DNA from: Alloacidobacterium dinghuense
GTDB lineage: Bacteria > Acidobacteriota > Terriglobia > Terriglobales > Acidobacteriaceae
Reading direction: 5' to 3'
Assembly (NCBI RefSeq): GCF_014274465.1
Contig: NZ_CP060394.1
Location: 1,550,001 to 1,614,000 of the forward strand
DNA: 64,000 bases
In this document: in pieces, positions 1 through 12,200 of the stretch
Layout of the letters: each line of letters begins with the position of its first letter
Position numbering within the stretch: position 1 is the first letter of the stretch
Program-made: the position numbers and the translations under genes
The notes under the pieces: model-generated
The model's database searches: none
The model's input: the letters and a program-made list of their open reading frames with translations, nothing else
Told to the model about the DNA's origin: nothing

Positions 1-2
1 AT

Positions 3-2426
3 GCGCCGTTTCACAGCAATAATATTTCGGCGACGATCGGGGGCCCCATCATTCCTCATCGCAACGCGGGCTTCTTCTTCTTCGCCATTGAGCCTTTACG
101 GTCATCGGCCGCAGTGAGCAACAACATTACATTTGAAGACCCAGCCTTCACCGCGTTTGCTCAATCCACGTTCCCAAATACGATCGGAACGCAGTTGTTG
201 ACGACGTATCCAGTGAGCAAGGTGAATGATATAACCGTGGCGTCTACAGCGGCCGCGCTCTATCCAGACACCTGCGGTACTCCTGCAACGAACAATCTGC
301 CGTGTGGTCTCGCCATGATCGATACAGGCAATTACACGGATTCTGCGTACAGGAACGGGACGCAGTACAACATACGGGTGGATAAGGACTTTGCGAAAGA
401 TCGTCTCTATGGGACTTTTTATCGGACGACACTGAGTACGAATGGCGTAAATCAGCGCGCGGCCTTTAATACGACGAGCACATTCAGTCAGTACGCGATT
501 CAAGTGAACGAAACGCACACATTCAGCCCGTCGACTTTAAACGAAGCGTCTTTCGCCGCCATGCGAGTCGAGGGAGTCCAACCGGCAAAAGGGCTTTTTT
601 CCGTTCCTGTTGTGAACGTTACGGGTATCGGATCGGGATTTGGCGCAGGATTTGCGCAGGGTGATTTTATTCAGCACAACTATCATTGGCGCGACGTGCT
701 AACGCACACTATTAAATCTCACGTCATTAAGGTTGGTTACGAGGGATTGTTTGGCGATGACGTTGAGATTTTCAATGGCCCATACGATCAGCCAACATTC
801 CAATTCAATAGCCTGCTTGATCTGGCAAAGGACAATGTCTATACCGAGACCGGTCTTGCCTACAATCCTTTAGCGGGCGAGCGCGATCAATACAATTGGA
901 ATGCAGCTGGCGTCACCAACGGGGTGTTTGCAGAAGATACATGGCGGGTCAAGCCCAACCTGACAGTCAACTTCGGCTTGCGGTGGGATGACTTCGGGAA
1001 TCCCTGGTCAAGGAGCGCGAACACTGCCTTTTCGAACTTTTACTATGGGCCAGGCCAGACGCTGCAAGAGCAAACAGCAAATGGCATATTGATTCGTCAT
1101 AATCATGCCCTTAATCGGGCTATCACGGATGTGTTCAGTCCGCGCGGCGGAGTTGCGTGGGATGTGATGGGAGACAGCAAGTGGCTGGTAAAGGGCGGAG
1201 CCGGATTCTTCCACAACTGGCCTACGCTGGCTAATCTGCAGGAGCAGTATCGTGGTAATCCTCCAGGAGATATCTTCCCGACCTTCTATGGTGGCCAGAC
1301 TCCAGCGCCTGTATTCGGATTCGGCACCTCCAATGAGAAGCCCTTTAATTTCCCCGCACCGGATGTTTCCGCTTACACGTTGAATGCAAAAGGCGGAATC
1401 AATGGATTGCAGTTTGGTATTGGTGGTATCGATCCGAACCTGCACTCGCCCGTCACGTATACCTATTCCGCGTCTTTGGAACATCCGCTTTCATCCGCGC
1501 TGGCAGCCAGCATCGCCTATTCGGGTGCTACTGGCAGAAGCTTGCTGTCTGGCGGAGGACAGGTCTATAACGTCAGCTATGGGCAGAATATCAACGAACT
1601 TCCGGGCGACCTGATCATTCACAACAGCCTTACACCCACACGTCTAAATACCAGCTTTGGTCCTGTTCTCTATACGCAGAACGATAGAGAATCGAACTAC
1701 AATGCGCTGATTCTTTCGCTGAGAGGGCGCTTCAAGCGAGCGTTTTTCACAGCTTCTTACACTCACTCAGCATCGCAGGATGACACACAGGTCTATCCGA
1801 CCTACATCAATCCGCATCAGTTTTATGGCCCATCATTGTGGGATGTTCCCAATCGTTTTTCGCTCGGATGGAACTACCAATTCCCCGACGTGAATGGTGG
1901 ACGGGGACTTGTTGGCCGAATCGCGAGCGGATGGCAGATAAGCGGCACCACCATCCTGCAGGACGGTACGCCGATCTTTGTGTCGACGAATGCTGCATTT
2001 GCTCCGATTACTGATGCAAGCGGAGCGTACACTGGCTACGCAACGGGAAGCGGTGATTACAACGCGGATGGGGACAACTTCGACTTTCCCAATGTGACCA
2101 GTTATCACTATCCCAATGGGCGGCACGATTACCTTCAGGGGATTTTCACGCAGGATAATTTTCCGCAACCCAGCTTTGGATCCGAGGGCAACGAACGCTA
2201 CAACGCTTTCCGTGGCCCGGGGTTTGAGGAGTGGGACACCTCATTTATGAAGAACACTGCGATCACGGAGCGCGTCTCGCTACAGCTGCGCTTTGAGTTC
2301 TACAATTTGTTCAACCGGCCAAACCTCAACACTGTTGACACAAATCTTCCGGACGGAAACTTCGGAAAGGCCACTGGTCAATACACTCCTCGCTATCTTC
2401 AGGTTGGAGCCAACATTATCTTCTGA
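3..2426 (+). CDS. TonB-dependent receptor (SusC-like), 5' part outside the window
   Basis: Outer-membrane TonB-dependent receptor of the acidobacterial carboxypeptidase-regulatory family, expected to take up oligosaccharides. The reading frame is open from the first complete codon, so the signal peptide, regulatory domain and most of the plug lie upstream of the window. The first visible residues include SATIGGPIIPHRNAGFFFF, the conserved plug/barrel junction of this family (usually GGTLGGPI..KNKTFFF). The rest is a 22-strand type barrel with typical motifs such as WRVKPNLTVNFGLRWDDF and RVSLQLRFEFYNLFNRPN, and it ends in a terminal Phe as outer-membrane barrels do. The GH127 gene follows after 96 bp on the same strand, so the two may be co-transcribed. 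The family is certain; the substrate is inferred from neighbours (arabinose-containing glycan). Confidence 0.93.
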   Translation, partial: APFHSNNISATIGGPIIPHRNAGFFFFAIEPLRSSAAVSNNITFEDPAFTAFAQSTFPNTIGTQLLTTYPVSKVNDITVASTAAALYPDTCGTPATNNLPCGLAMIDTGNYTDSAYRNGTQYNIRVDKDFAKDRLYGTFYRTTLSTNGVNQRAAFNTTSTFSQYAIQVNETHTFSPSTLNEASFAAMRVEGVQPAKGLFSVPVVNVTGIGSGFGAGFAQGDFIQHNYHWRDVLTHTIKSHVIKVGYEGLFGDDVEIFNGPYDQPTFQFNSLLDLAKDNVYTETGLAYNPLAGERDQYNWNAAGVTNGVFAEDTWRVKPNLTVNFGLRWDDFGNPWSRSANTAFSNFYYGPGQTLQEQTANGILIRHNHALNRAITDVFSPRGGVAWDVMGDSKWLVKGGAGFFHNWPTLANLQEQYRGNPPGDIFPTFYGGQTPAPVFGFGTSNEKPFNFPAPDVSAYTLNAKGGINGLQFGIGGIDPNLHSPVTYTYSASLEHPLSSALAASIAYSGATGRSLLSGGGQVYNVSYGQNINELPGDLIIHNSLTPTRLNTSFGPVLYTQNDRESNYNALILSLRGRFKRAFFTASYTHSASQDDTQVYPTYINPHQFYGPSLWDVPNRFSLGWNYQFPDVNGGRGLVGRIASGWQISGTTILQDGTPIFVSTNAAFAPITDASGAYTGYATGSGDYNADGDNFDFPNVTSYHYPNGRHDYLQGIFTQDNFPQPSFGSEGNERYNAFRGPGFEEWDTSFMKNTAITERVSLQLRFEFYNLFNRPNLNTVDTNLPDGNFGKATGQYTPRYLQVGANIIF

Positions 2427-2522
2427 GGGAATTTGTTGGGCACGAGGCGGCAGAGTCACTCAGGCGATTGGCTCTGCCGAATTATCTGCACGTGTTCTAC
2501 GTGAAGAAAAACGAAGAAGGCT

Positions 2523-4370
2523 ATGAATAAGACTTCAAGAAGAACATTTCTTAAAGCGAGCGCCGCTGCTGCCGGGAGTATGCTATTGGCGCGCAAGACC
2601 GAGCTTGGGTACGCTGCCGTGGCTAAAGATGCCATCGTTCCGACGCTGTCACAGTTTGAGTATTCCGAAGTGCGATTGCTGGACGGGACTGCTTTGGAGC
2701 AATTCAATGCGAATCACGCATTCTTTCTGGCTCTCGATGACAACAGGTTGCTGAAACCATTTCGCCAGCGTGCCGGGCTACCTGCACCGGGTGAGGATAT
2801 GGGAGGCTGGTACACCTTCTCTGATGAGTTCGATCCACCAAAGAATATGACCGGGTATATTCCCGGCCACACTTTCGGACAGTATCTCTCCGGACTGGCG
2901 AGGGCTTATGCCGTTACGGGCTCTAAGCCAACACAGGAGAAAGTGCAGCGCCTGGTGCGCGGCTTTGCCCCGACGGTTACAGGCAAATTTTATGTCGACT
3001 ATCCACTGCCTGCTTACACCTTCGACAAGACGAATTGTGGTTTGATTGATGCTCACCAGTTTGCCGCTGATCCGCAAGCGCTGGCGGTTCTGAATCACGC
3101 GACGGATGCTGTGCTGCCCTTCTTGCCGGAAAAGGCGCTCACACGCGCCGAGCAGAACGCGCGACCACACAAAAACATTGCTTTTACCTGGGATGAGACT
3201 TACACGCTGCCGGAAAATCTCTACCTTGCATACAAACGCGGTGCGGGAGATCGCTATCAACAATTGGCCGCACGCTATCTTCAAAACAAGGACTACTTCG
3301 ATCCGTTGGCTGATGGCAAGAATGTGCTTCCTGGCGAGCACGCGTATAGCCACGTAAATGCGCTGTGTTCTGCGTTTCAGGCTTATCTTTCAACCGGGAA
3401 CGAGAAATATCTTCGCGCTGCGAGAAATGGCTTCGATTTTGTAAGAACAACACAGAGCTTTGCGACCGGGGGATGGGGGCCAGATGAGACATTCCGTGCG
3501 CCGGGTAGCGGCGAGATGGGTGAAAGTCTCGCGCAAACGCACGCCAGCTTTGAGACTCCTTGCGGGGCATACGGTCATTTCAAGGTGACCAGATATTTGC
3601 TGCGTGCGACCGGAGACAGCCGCTACGGCGACAGCATGGAGCGAGTTCTATACAACACCATTTTTGGGGCAAAGCCGCTGCTTGAAGATGGAACGACCTT
3701 TTACTATTCGGATTACAACAATACCGCCTCGAAGTTTTACCACCAGGATAAGTGGCCGTGCTGCTCGGGCACATTCCCGCAAATTACCGCCGACTACGGC
3801 ATCAGTTCGTATTTCCGTAGCGCACGCGGCGTGTATGTCAACCTGTATATCCCGTCGAGAGTTACCTGGATGCAGAATGGCGTTCGCACGTCGCTGATCC
3901 AAAAGACCAGTTATCCAGATGTTCCCGAAACTTCGCTTGAAGTGAATGTGGATCGACTCTCGTCGTTTGTAGTCGCCTTGCGTATTCCTCAATGGGCCGG
4001 GCCGGGAACAACGATTACAGTGAATGGCGCGCGTTTCGCTTCCGACCTTAAGCCGGGAGCCTTCCTTCCTATTGATCGCAGTTGGAAGAGTGGCGACCGC
4101 ATCGAAATCAGCTTTGATATGCCGACGCAGCTAGAGGCGATCGACCCGCAGCATCCTAATACTGTGGCCCTGCTTAAGGGTCCTCTCGCCCTCTTTGCTA
4201 CGGGGGATCTCTCGGCGAAAGCTTCAAAAGCACAGCTTCTTGGCGTTCGTCAGTTCGCTCGCGGTTCAAGCGACTGGATTGTAGAAACCGGGGCGGAGCG
4301 AATGACCATGAAGACCTTTCCAGCGATCAAAGACGAGAAGTACAGGCTCTATCACGAAGTAAATAGCTAG
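2523..4370 (+). CDS. GH127/146-type beta-L-arabinofuranosidase (DUF1680), Tat-exported
   Basis: Predicted to remove beta-L-arabinofuranosyl residues from plant glycans. The N-terminus carries a Tat signal (SRRTFLK at residues 5-11, then an Ala-rich hydrophobic stretch), so it is exported folded to the periplasm. The 615-residue length and the (alpha/alpha)6 barrel motifs fit DUF1680. The family uses a cysteine nucleophile in a Cys-Cys pair with a zinc site made from a Glu, another Cys and that pair; here the pair is Cys413-Cys414 in WPCCSGTFPQ, and Glu344 with Cys347 (ETPC) are the likely partners. In the characterised Bifidobacterium enzyme the Glu and Cys are spaced as E-x-C, here E-x-x-C, so the subfamily may be GH146 or another branch. 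The start is preceded by AAGAAGG. Likely transcribed with the receptor upstream. Confidence 0.85.
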   Translation: MNKTSRRTFLKASAAAAGSMLLARKTELGYAAVAKDAIVPTLSQFEYSEVRLLDGTALEQFNANHAFFLALDDNRLLKPFRQRAGLPAPGEDMGGWYTFSDEFDPPKNMTGYIPGHTFGQYLSGLARAYAVTGSKPTQEKVQRLVRGFAPTVTGKFYVDYPLPAYTFDKTNCGLIDAHQFAADPQALAVLNHATDAVLPFLPEKALTRAEQNARPHKNIAFTWDETYTLPENLYLAYKRGAGDRYQQLAARYLQNKDYFDPLADGKNVLPGEHAYSHVNALCSAFQAYLSTGNEKYLRAARNGFDFVRTTQSFATGGWGPDETFRAPGSGEMGESLAQTHASFETPCGAYGHFKVTRYLLRATGDSRYGDSMERVLYNTIFGAKPLLEDGTTFYYSDYNNTASKFYHQDKWPCCSGTFPQITADYGISSYFRSARGVYVNLYIPSRVTWMQNGVRTSLIQKTSYPDVPETSLEVNVDRLSSFVVALRIPQWAGPGTTITVNGARFASDLKPGAFLPIDRSWKSGDRIEISFDMPTQLEAIDPQHPNTVALLKGPLALFATGDLSAKASKAQLLGVRQFARGSSDWIVETGAERMTMKTFPAIKDEKYRLYHEVNS

Positions 4371-4697
4371 ATATGCGGTGAACATTACTGCTTCATGCAG
4401 GTGAATGGTCGCCGTTCTTTGCATTCCGTAAATTCCTGGCCCGGTTCGATCTCCGTCACAGGCTAACCTTCTCGATTGTCAGCACTTGCGGGTGATCGAG
4501 AGCGCTCACCCATCTTGTGAAGTGAGATAATTAAAGTGTGGAATTTAATGGTGTTGGCCAATGCCGATTGCTGCGAATTCCGCAGCAGTAAAAGGGTCGG
4601 TGTGAACTCGTAGTACATACAGCCGGTTCTCTGCTGTGGTCAATAAACCACATTTCCGAGCGTTAGTCAGACTCAAGGCGACCAAACAGATATATAT
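4371..4697 (+). promoter_or_regulatory. Hairpin-rich leader upstream of the methionine synthase genes
   Basis: This 327-bp gap holds no gene. It contains three inverted repeats: GGGTGA/TCACCC at 4490-4511 (10-nt loop), TGCTGCG/CGCAGCA at 4569-4587 (5-nt loop) and TGTGGT/ACCACA at 4635-4652 (6-nt loop). No T-run follows any of them, so they are not intrinsic terminators. GATAAT at 4526-4531 could be a -10 box, but no good -35 sits at the right distance. The gene start at 4698 lacks a near Shine-Dalgarno sequence: AAGG is 19 nt away and ATATATAT directly precedes the ATG. A metabolite-sensing leader is possible for a methionine synthase, but I could not match it to a SAM, SAH or cobalamin riboswitch consensus. 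Confidence 0.35.
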
Positions 4698-5812
4698 ATG
4701 ACGACAAATAGCCATCCTCTCAAGAAGATCCTCGAGAACCGAATCGCCATCATCGATGGAGCCATGGGAACAACGATCCGCACCTACGGAATGAAGGAAG
4801 CCGATATCCGGGGTGAGCGCTTCAAGGATTCCAGAAAGGATCTGCTGAATAACGGCGATCTGTTTTCTCTGACCCAGCCCGAAATGATTTGCGACATCCA
4901 TCGCCGCTTCCTGGAGGCAGGGGCGGACATCATCGAGACGAACACATTCGGTGCGACCAGTATCGCCCAGAGCGAATTTTTTGTGGATGATCCTCGCGAG
5001 CACGGGGGACGAAAAGATCCTGAGTTTTATCAGAAGATCATTGATGATCGATTCCTCAACAATCTGGCTGGGGAGATTAATGAGCAGTCGGCACGGCAAT
5101 GTCGTGAGTGGGCTGATCGCATCGCCAACCAGACAGGGCGTCAACGGTTCGTAGCTGGGGCGATCGGCCCGCTGACGGTCTCGCTCTCGAACTCGCCAGA
5201 TGCTGATGATCCGGGCTTCCGTGTCGTTACGTTCGATCAAGTGAAAACCGCATACGCGCAACAAGTGCGCGGTCTCATTGCGGGTGGTTCGGATCTTTTG
5301 CTGGTCGAGACAATCTTCGATTCACTGAACGCGAAGGCGGCACTCGTGGCCATACGCGAGGTATTTGATGAGGACGGCAAGGAATTGCCAGTCATGATTT
5401 CGGCGGCAGTAGGACGTGGTGGCGAGACGATGATATCAGCGCAGACGGTTGAGGCCTTCTGGAACGCTGTGGAGCACGCGAAACCGTTCTCTGTGGGGCT
5501 CAATTGTTCTCTCGGCCCCGATCTGATGTACCCATTTCTGGAAGACCTTTCGGAGAAGGCGGATGTGCCGATCTCCTGCTATCCGAATGCAGGTTTGCCG
5601 AATCCGCTCTCGCCGACTGGGTTCGATTTGGAGCCTTCGGACATGGCGCGGTATCTGGGTGACTTTGCGCGCGGTGGATTGATCAATATTGCCGGCGGCT
5701 GCTGCGGCAACACGCCGGAGCACATCGCGGCAATCGCCAAGGCGCTTGAAGGCCAGCCTCCGCGAAAACTTTGGAACTCCGCTGTGGAGGCCTACGCCAG
5801 CGAGAGCCGACC

Positions 5813-5816
<4 letters not shown>
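4698..5816 (+). CDS. metH: Methionine synthase, homocysteine-binding subunit (split MetH, N-terminal part)
   Basis: Homocysteine S-methyltransferase module of cobalamin-dependent methionine synthase, on its own as a 372-residue protein. It binds homocysteine thiolate through a zinc ion held by three cysteines: Cys270 in GLNCSLG and Cys335-Cys336 in [10 protein letters not shown]. The N-terminal GAMGTT motif (21-26) and ETNTFGAT (80-87) are typical of this TIM barrel. In E. coli MetH this corresponds to roughly the first 353 of 1227 residues; here the protein ends where the pterin-binding domain would begin. The stop overlaps the start of the next gene in an ATGA, so translation is probably coupled and the two products act as one enzyme. 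The break falls exactly between modules, which argues for a real gene fission and not a sequencing error. The start has no close Shine-Dalgarno sequence. Confidence 0.93.
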
Positions 5817-8551
<2,735 letters not shown>

Positions 8552-9077
8552 TCACGATTCCAGGATTTGAGCGGTGGTTATCGCGAAATGGCATACAGCC
8601 TTAAGCGATAAGGTGGAGAGGATTTCCAGCGGCGAGCCGTCGGCAGCAAATGCTCTTGGAAAGCGGTTTGTATCTGACTTGACCCAGACCGGAGCATATT
8701 CCGAGAATTGCGTTCTTCCAGCTTCCAAAACCACAACAACACGAGATGAAGGTTCTGTTAGCGCGCAACGTCGATCCAGTGATCCAGAATATTGAAATCG
8801 ACGATGCCTTCCTGAGGCTCTATCTGTTCCCACGCAACTGGCATGAGAACGGTATTCAGGTTCAGCTTCGCCATCGAAGGCAGAATTTGATCGGCCTGTG
8901 CCGCAGCCCCGGCTGACGAGTTGCCCAACTCGCCGCCCGGGATAAGGAATGGCTTGCCTTGAATCAGAAGCTGCCCGCTAGCTTTGTCTATTCGAACCTG
9001 CGTCTGGTTTTGAGCCTGACCATAACCAGCTAGCAAAAGAAGCGCGCAGCCAACAGAATAGCAATGCCGCGTAGCAT
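8552..9077 (-). pseudogene. Remnant of a GH35-like (DUF5597) beta-galactosidase
   Basis: Only the N-terminal third of a roughly 550-residue glycosidase survives, and it is broken several times. Recognisable pieces are the strand 1-2 region (GKPFLIPGGELGNSSAG ... LNTVLMPVAWEQIEPQEG) and, in another frame, EYAPVWVKSDTNRFPRA. A TAA stop interrupts the chain after HWIDVAR. The frame continues as QNLHLVLLWF, then shifts at an extra T in TGGTTTTGG to give GSWKNA, then shifts again to reach EYAPVW. The likely original ATG at 9077, with AGGA upstream, is also out of frame with the body because of a lesion in the signal peptide. Everything after LEILSTLS is missing. It ends right at the stop of metH, so a deletion joined the two. 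It lies at the end of the leftward ROK-esterase cluster and was presumably its last gene. Confidence 0.85.
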
Positions 9078-9144
9078 CTCTAAGATCCTTTCAAGCTTAG
9101 AAACTGATCTGAACTCTGCCGATTCCTAACATTGCCAGCGATTA

Positions 9145-10737
9145 CTACTGCGGAGGTGTGTGGCCGATGAACTTGTCGGCCCACTGGATAAACCACTTCA
9201 TATTGGGCGCGTCGGTGTGGCCGCCGTCATGCTGCCGCCAGGCAAGTTGACCATCAAGAATGCCCTGATTTACTGGCGGCATCTTTGCTGTGTGATAGTC
9301 TCCTTCTACTTTCAGACCCTTTGCGCCTAGAAGTTCAAACACCCTGCTCGCGTCGACTGTTGCCATGAAGCTTCCCTCATGATCGAGCCAATGCGCATCA
9401 CCTTTTTCGGGGATGCCATAACTGATAAATGTGAGACGCGGGGCGCAGAGCGCAATCAGTTCATTGGAATCGACAGGAATATCCCCCGGCGTTTTGGTGC
9501 CGAATGTTGCTTCGGATGCGCCATACTTCATGAAGTTGCCGGCCATCCAGTAATATTCGCCCCCTGTCAGGCTTTCCACTGCTTCTCCATAGTTGCGGCG
9601 CAGGGGGGTGGCTCCACCCTTGCCAGACGAGCCAACCAGCACCATTGCAAATCGCTGGTCGAAGGCCATTGTCACAAGTGCGGCCTTGCCATAACGCGAG
9701 ACGCCTTCGATGCCAACGTGTTTCGCGTCTACAGCAGGATCCGTTTCAAGGTAGTCGAGTCCGCGGCTGGCTCCCCATGCCCACGCGCGCAACGCGCCCC
9801 AATTCTCGGGCTTGCGCGGCTGTCCTTTGTTCACAAGCCCAATGATGCCTCGCGTGATCCCCGCGCCGTTGTCAGCCTGAACGCTCGCGGGGTCGAACAG
9901 CACAAATCCCCATCCTGCCGCAATCAACTGCCACGTATTCGGCGAGTCGCCATCTTCGTTTCGTTGCGGAAACTGGAAAGGTGTGGGCTTGACCAGATCC
10001 CACGCTGGGTGCTGTTCGAACACTTCCTTGAGAGACGGGTCCTGCTGCACGAGTAATGTCTTCCAGGCTTTGTTGACGCGGTCCATGTCATCCGCCGAGG
10101 GCTCGTTGGGAGACGGGAAGCCGGCCCGGCCAAACATCATTAAAACCGGGACTGGGCCTCTTGCGGCAGCAGGCAATACAAGGGTCATGTGAATTTTTAC
10201 GCTGATCTCGGGGTAGGAAGAATTGTCCACCTGCCCGATCAGATCCTTTGCGATGACGGGGTTGAAGCCAATCATTTCGTGATCGATTGCGTTGACCGTC
10301 CATGTCACCTTGGGCACATCATGCGGAACTCGCCCGTAGACGTACTTCTCGTACATGTCAACGATTTCCGGTCGACGTTTCTCCCACCACATCTTGGCTG
10401 TCGTTACCTTCTCGCCATCATTGAGCGTCAGCGGATCGGGGAGAGTCGGAAATGGGTTTGCCTTGGACTCGTCATAGTTAGCATGATTGGGAGCCTTTTC
10501 GTCTCCGCTTGGACCGGGCCGAAGCGCCTTGATACCGAGTTGGTCCATCATGTTCTGATGATCCTGATCCGCAGTGAATGTGACCGGAGTGGACACGGTC
10601 GTGCTCTGGGCACGGGACGCAATTGAAAACAGTAGAGCGATAGCAATGGCAGAACATCCAAAGAGATGCTGGCCGGTCACCCACGTCGATCGATGTACTT
10701 GTCGTCCTCGATGAAAGCGTTGTAGCTCAGTGTTCAT
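9145..10737 (-). CDS. Secreted glucuronoyl esterase family protein (CE15)
   Basis: Alpha/beta hydrolase of carbohydrate esterase family 15, which cleaves ester bonds between lignin alcohols and the 4-O-methyl-glucuronic acid side chains of xylan. The nucleophile elbow GVSRYGK carries Ser347, matching the family signature G-[CV]-S-R-x-G-K. The C-terminal HDGGHTD (His503, His507) supplies the catalytic histidine. A hydrophobic signal segment (AIAIALLFSIASRAQS) points to export. The chosen start has GGAG six bases upstream; a second ATG four codons earlier has no such site. At 530 residues it is longer than fungal enzymes but normal for bacterial CE15. It is the third gene of a leftward cluster with the ROK regulator and SGNH esterase, which together suggest decoration-removing enzymes for glucuronoxylan. 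Confidence 0.85.
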   Translation of the reverse strand: MNTELQRFHRGRQVHRSTWVTGQHLFGCSAIAIALLFSIASRAQSTTVSTPVTFTADQDHQNMMDQLGIKALRPGPSGDEKAPNHANYDESKANPFPTLPDPLTLNDGEKVTTAKMWWEKRRPEIVDMYEKYVYGRVPHDVPKVTWTVNAIDHEMIGFNPVIAKDLIGQVDNSSYPEISVKIHMTLVLPAAARGPVPVLMMFGRAGFPSPNEPSADDMDRVNKAWKTLLVQQDPSLKEVFEQHPAWDLVKPTPFQFPQRNEDGDSPNTWQLIAAGWGFVLFDPASVQADNGAGITRGIIGLVNKGQPRKPENWGALRAWAWGASRGLDYLETDPAVDAKHVGIEGVSRYGKAALVTMAFDQRFAMVLVGSSGKGGATPLRRNYGEAVESLTGGEYYWMAGNFMKYGASEATFGTKTPGDIPVDSNELIALCAPRLTFISYGIPEKGDAHWLDHEGSFMATVDASRVFELLGAKGLKVEGDYHTAKMPPVNQGILDGQLAWRQHDGGHTDAPNMKWFIQWADKFIGHTPPQ

Positions 10738-10840
10738 CAGAATCTCCATCTTTATGCGTGCACTTAAGTTTTAAAGGTCCTGGGCTGTGCTTATTTGTTC
10801 GCGCGACGGGATGTTCTTCGCCTTGTAGGTTTCTCGTTTG

Positions 10841-12151
10841 TCATTTCTGGAAGAGCGAAAACGGAATTGCATCCGCCATGGCGTGATAGCCCGCGGGAGA
10901 CGGATGCAGGTGATCGCCACTGTCGTAATCCGGACGCAGGCGATCGGGATGAGCCGGATCTGCCATGGTCTTGTCGAAATCGACCATCGCGTCGAAGTGC
11001 CCTGCCGCTCGAATCCATGCGTTGACCATTTGCCGGTCGGACTCGTTTGCATCATCAGGGTGGTAAAAGGCAGACCCCATGAACGGCATGATAGTTCCTC
11101 CAATGACCTTGATGCCGTGTTCATGGGCGCGCATGATGATCTGCTGATAAGCGCCAATCATCCTCTGCACAAGGTCTTCGTGCTGTGCTTTCGTGGCTGC
11201 GGCGGTGCGGGTCAATGTGCCGATGTCGTTGATCCCTTCGAGCACGATGAGATAGCGGACGCCGTTTTGCGCGAGGACATCTCGATCGCAGCGCGCGAGA
11301 GCATTCGGTCCGAGTCCGTCAGCGAGTAGACGGTTTCCGCCGATGCCTTCGTTGAGAACAGCGATTGTGTTCGCAAATGCTGAGTGCTGTAGCCGTGAGG
11401 CCAGATCATCTGTCCAGCGGTCATTGCGGTTCGTCGTTGCGCCGTGTCCGTCGGTGATTGAATCACCGAGTACCACGATAGAGGATGTTTCGGAAGAAGC
11501 AGCCACATCAACGCCTGCTAGAAAGTACCAATGATCGATCGACTGCGCGGACGGCAGATCGCCTGCAGAGGCCGGCAGTCCGCTGAACAGATATGAAGTA
11601 GTACGTGAGCCTGGATGACCGGTTTCCTGGCCAGGTGTTGCCTCGATCTGCATGGTGATCGCGAGATCTGACAACGCTGCTGCTGGATAGTTCAGTGGAT
11701 CAGAGATGTACTCGGCGCCCATCGGGATCAGAACATCGGAATGTTCATTGAAGGTAAGAGCGTGATCAGAGTCGGGGTCGATGCGGCTCGTAGCTGGCGA
11801 TATCGGGCGCGCAACATGTACCGCAATGAGATGTAGCGGGGAAGTGCCGAAAGCATTCGAGACATGCACTCGGATCATGGAGCCGCCAACGGAGAGATGC
11901 ACGATCTGTCGAAGCGTTGCGTGATTGAGACTTTCGAGTGGCACAGCATTATCCGGCTCCGGAATCTGCTGAGAGGCCGCCCAGGAACCTACCCAATGGC
12001 GATTCCAATCTAATTGAGTAGCAGAAGACGATCTGGACGCAGTAGAGGAAGCCTGAGAGTGCGCGGCACACTCGGCTGCAAAAAAGAGTATGCAGCAGAG
12101 AAGTAGAGACGAAGCCCGCACGAAAGATTCCAACCCAGACAGTCGTTCCAT
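10841..12151 (-). CDS. Secreted SGNH/GDSL-family esterase
   Basis: SGNH hydrolase with an N-terminal beta-rich region (about 50-215) and a C-terminal SGNH fold. Block I is VLGDSITDG with the catalytic Ser at residue 231; GIGGNRLL gives block II, EGINDIG block III, and DHLHPSPAGY the Asp-His pair of block V. Members next to CE15 genes commonly act as acetyl or other carbohydrate esterases, but the exact ester cannot be read from sequence. I start at the ATG giving MERLSGLESF followed by a clear signal peptide (SLLLCCILFFAAECAAHSQ); GGAG lies about nine bases upstream. Longer in-frame starts would overlap the end of the ROK gene. The gene sits 49 bp behind the ROK gene and 103 bp ahead of CE15, consistent with one transcript. 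Confidence 0.85.
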   Translation of the reverse strand: MERLSGLESFVRASSLLLCCILFFAAECAAHSQASSTASRSSSATQLDWNRHWVGSWAASQQIPEPDNAVPLESLNHATLRQIVHLSVGGSMIRVHVSNAFGTSPLHLIAVHVARPISPATSRIDPDSDHALTFNEHSDVLIPMGAEYISDPLNYPAAALSDLAITMQIEATPGQETGHPGSRTTSYLFSGLPASAGDLPSAQSIDHWYFLAGVDVAASSETSSIVVLGDSITDGHGATTNRNDRWTDDLASRLQHSAFANTIAVLNEGIGGNRLLADGLGPNALARCDRDVLAQNGVRYLIVLEGINDIGTLTRTAAATKAQHEDLVQRMIGAYQQIIMRAHEHGIKVIGGTIMPFMGSAFYHPDDANESDRQMVNAWIRAAGHFDAMVDFDKTMADPAHPDRLRPDYDSGDHLHPSPAGYHAMADAIPFSLFQK

Positions 12152-12200
12152 CCGGCAACACTCCGTTAGACACCTGACCCGTTGGGCGCCGATCATGGCA

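Noticed and set aside
4540-4697. Cobalamin riboswitch upstream of metH
   Set aside because: AGTCAGA at 4666-4672 recalls the start of a B12 box, but the rest of the box and the other conserved cobalamin-riboswitch blocks are absent.
8552-8833. A separate 93-residue leftward protein
   Set aside because: Its conserved part (EYAPVWVKSDTNRFPRA) is an out-of-frame piece of the broken GH35-like gene, and the rest has no family match.
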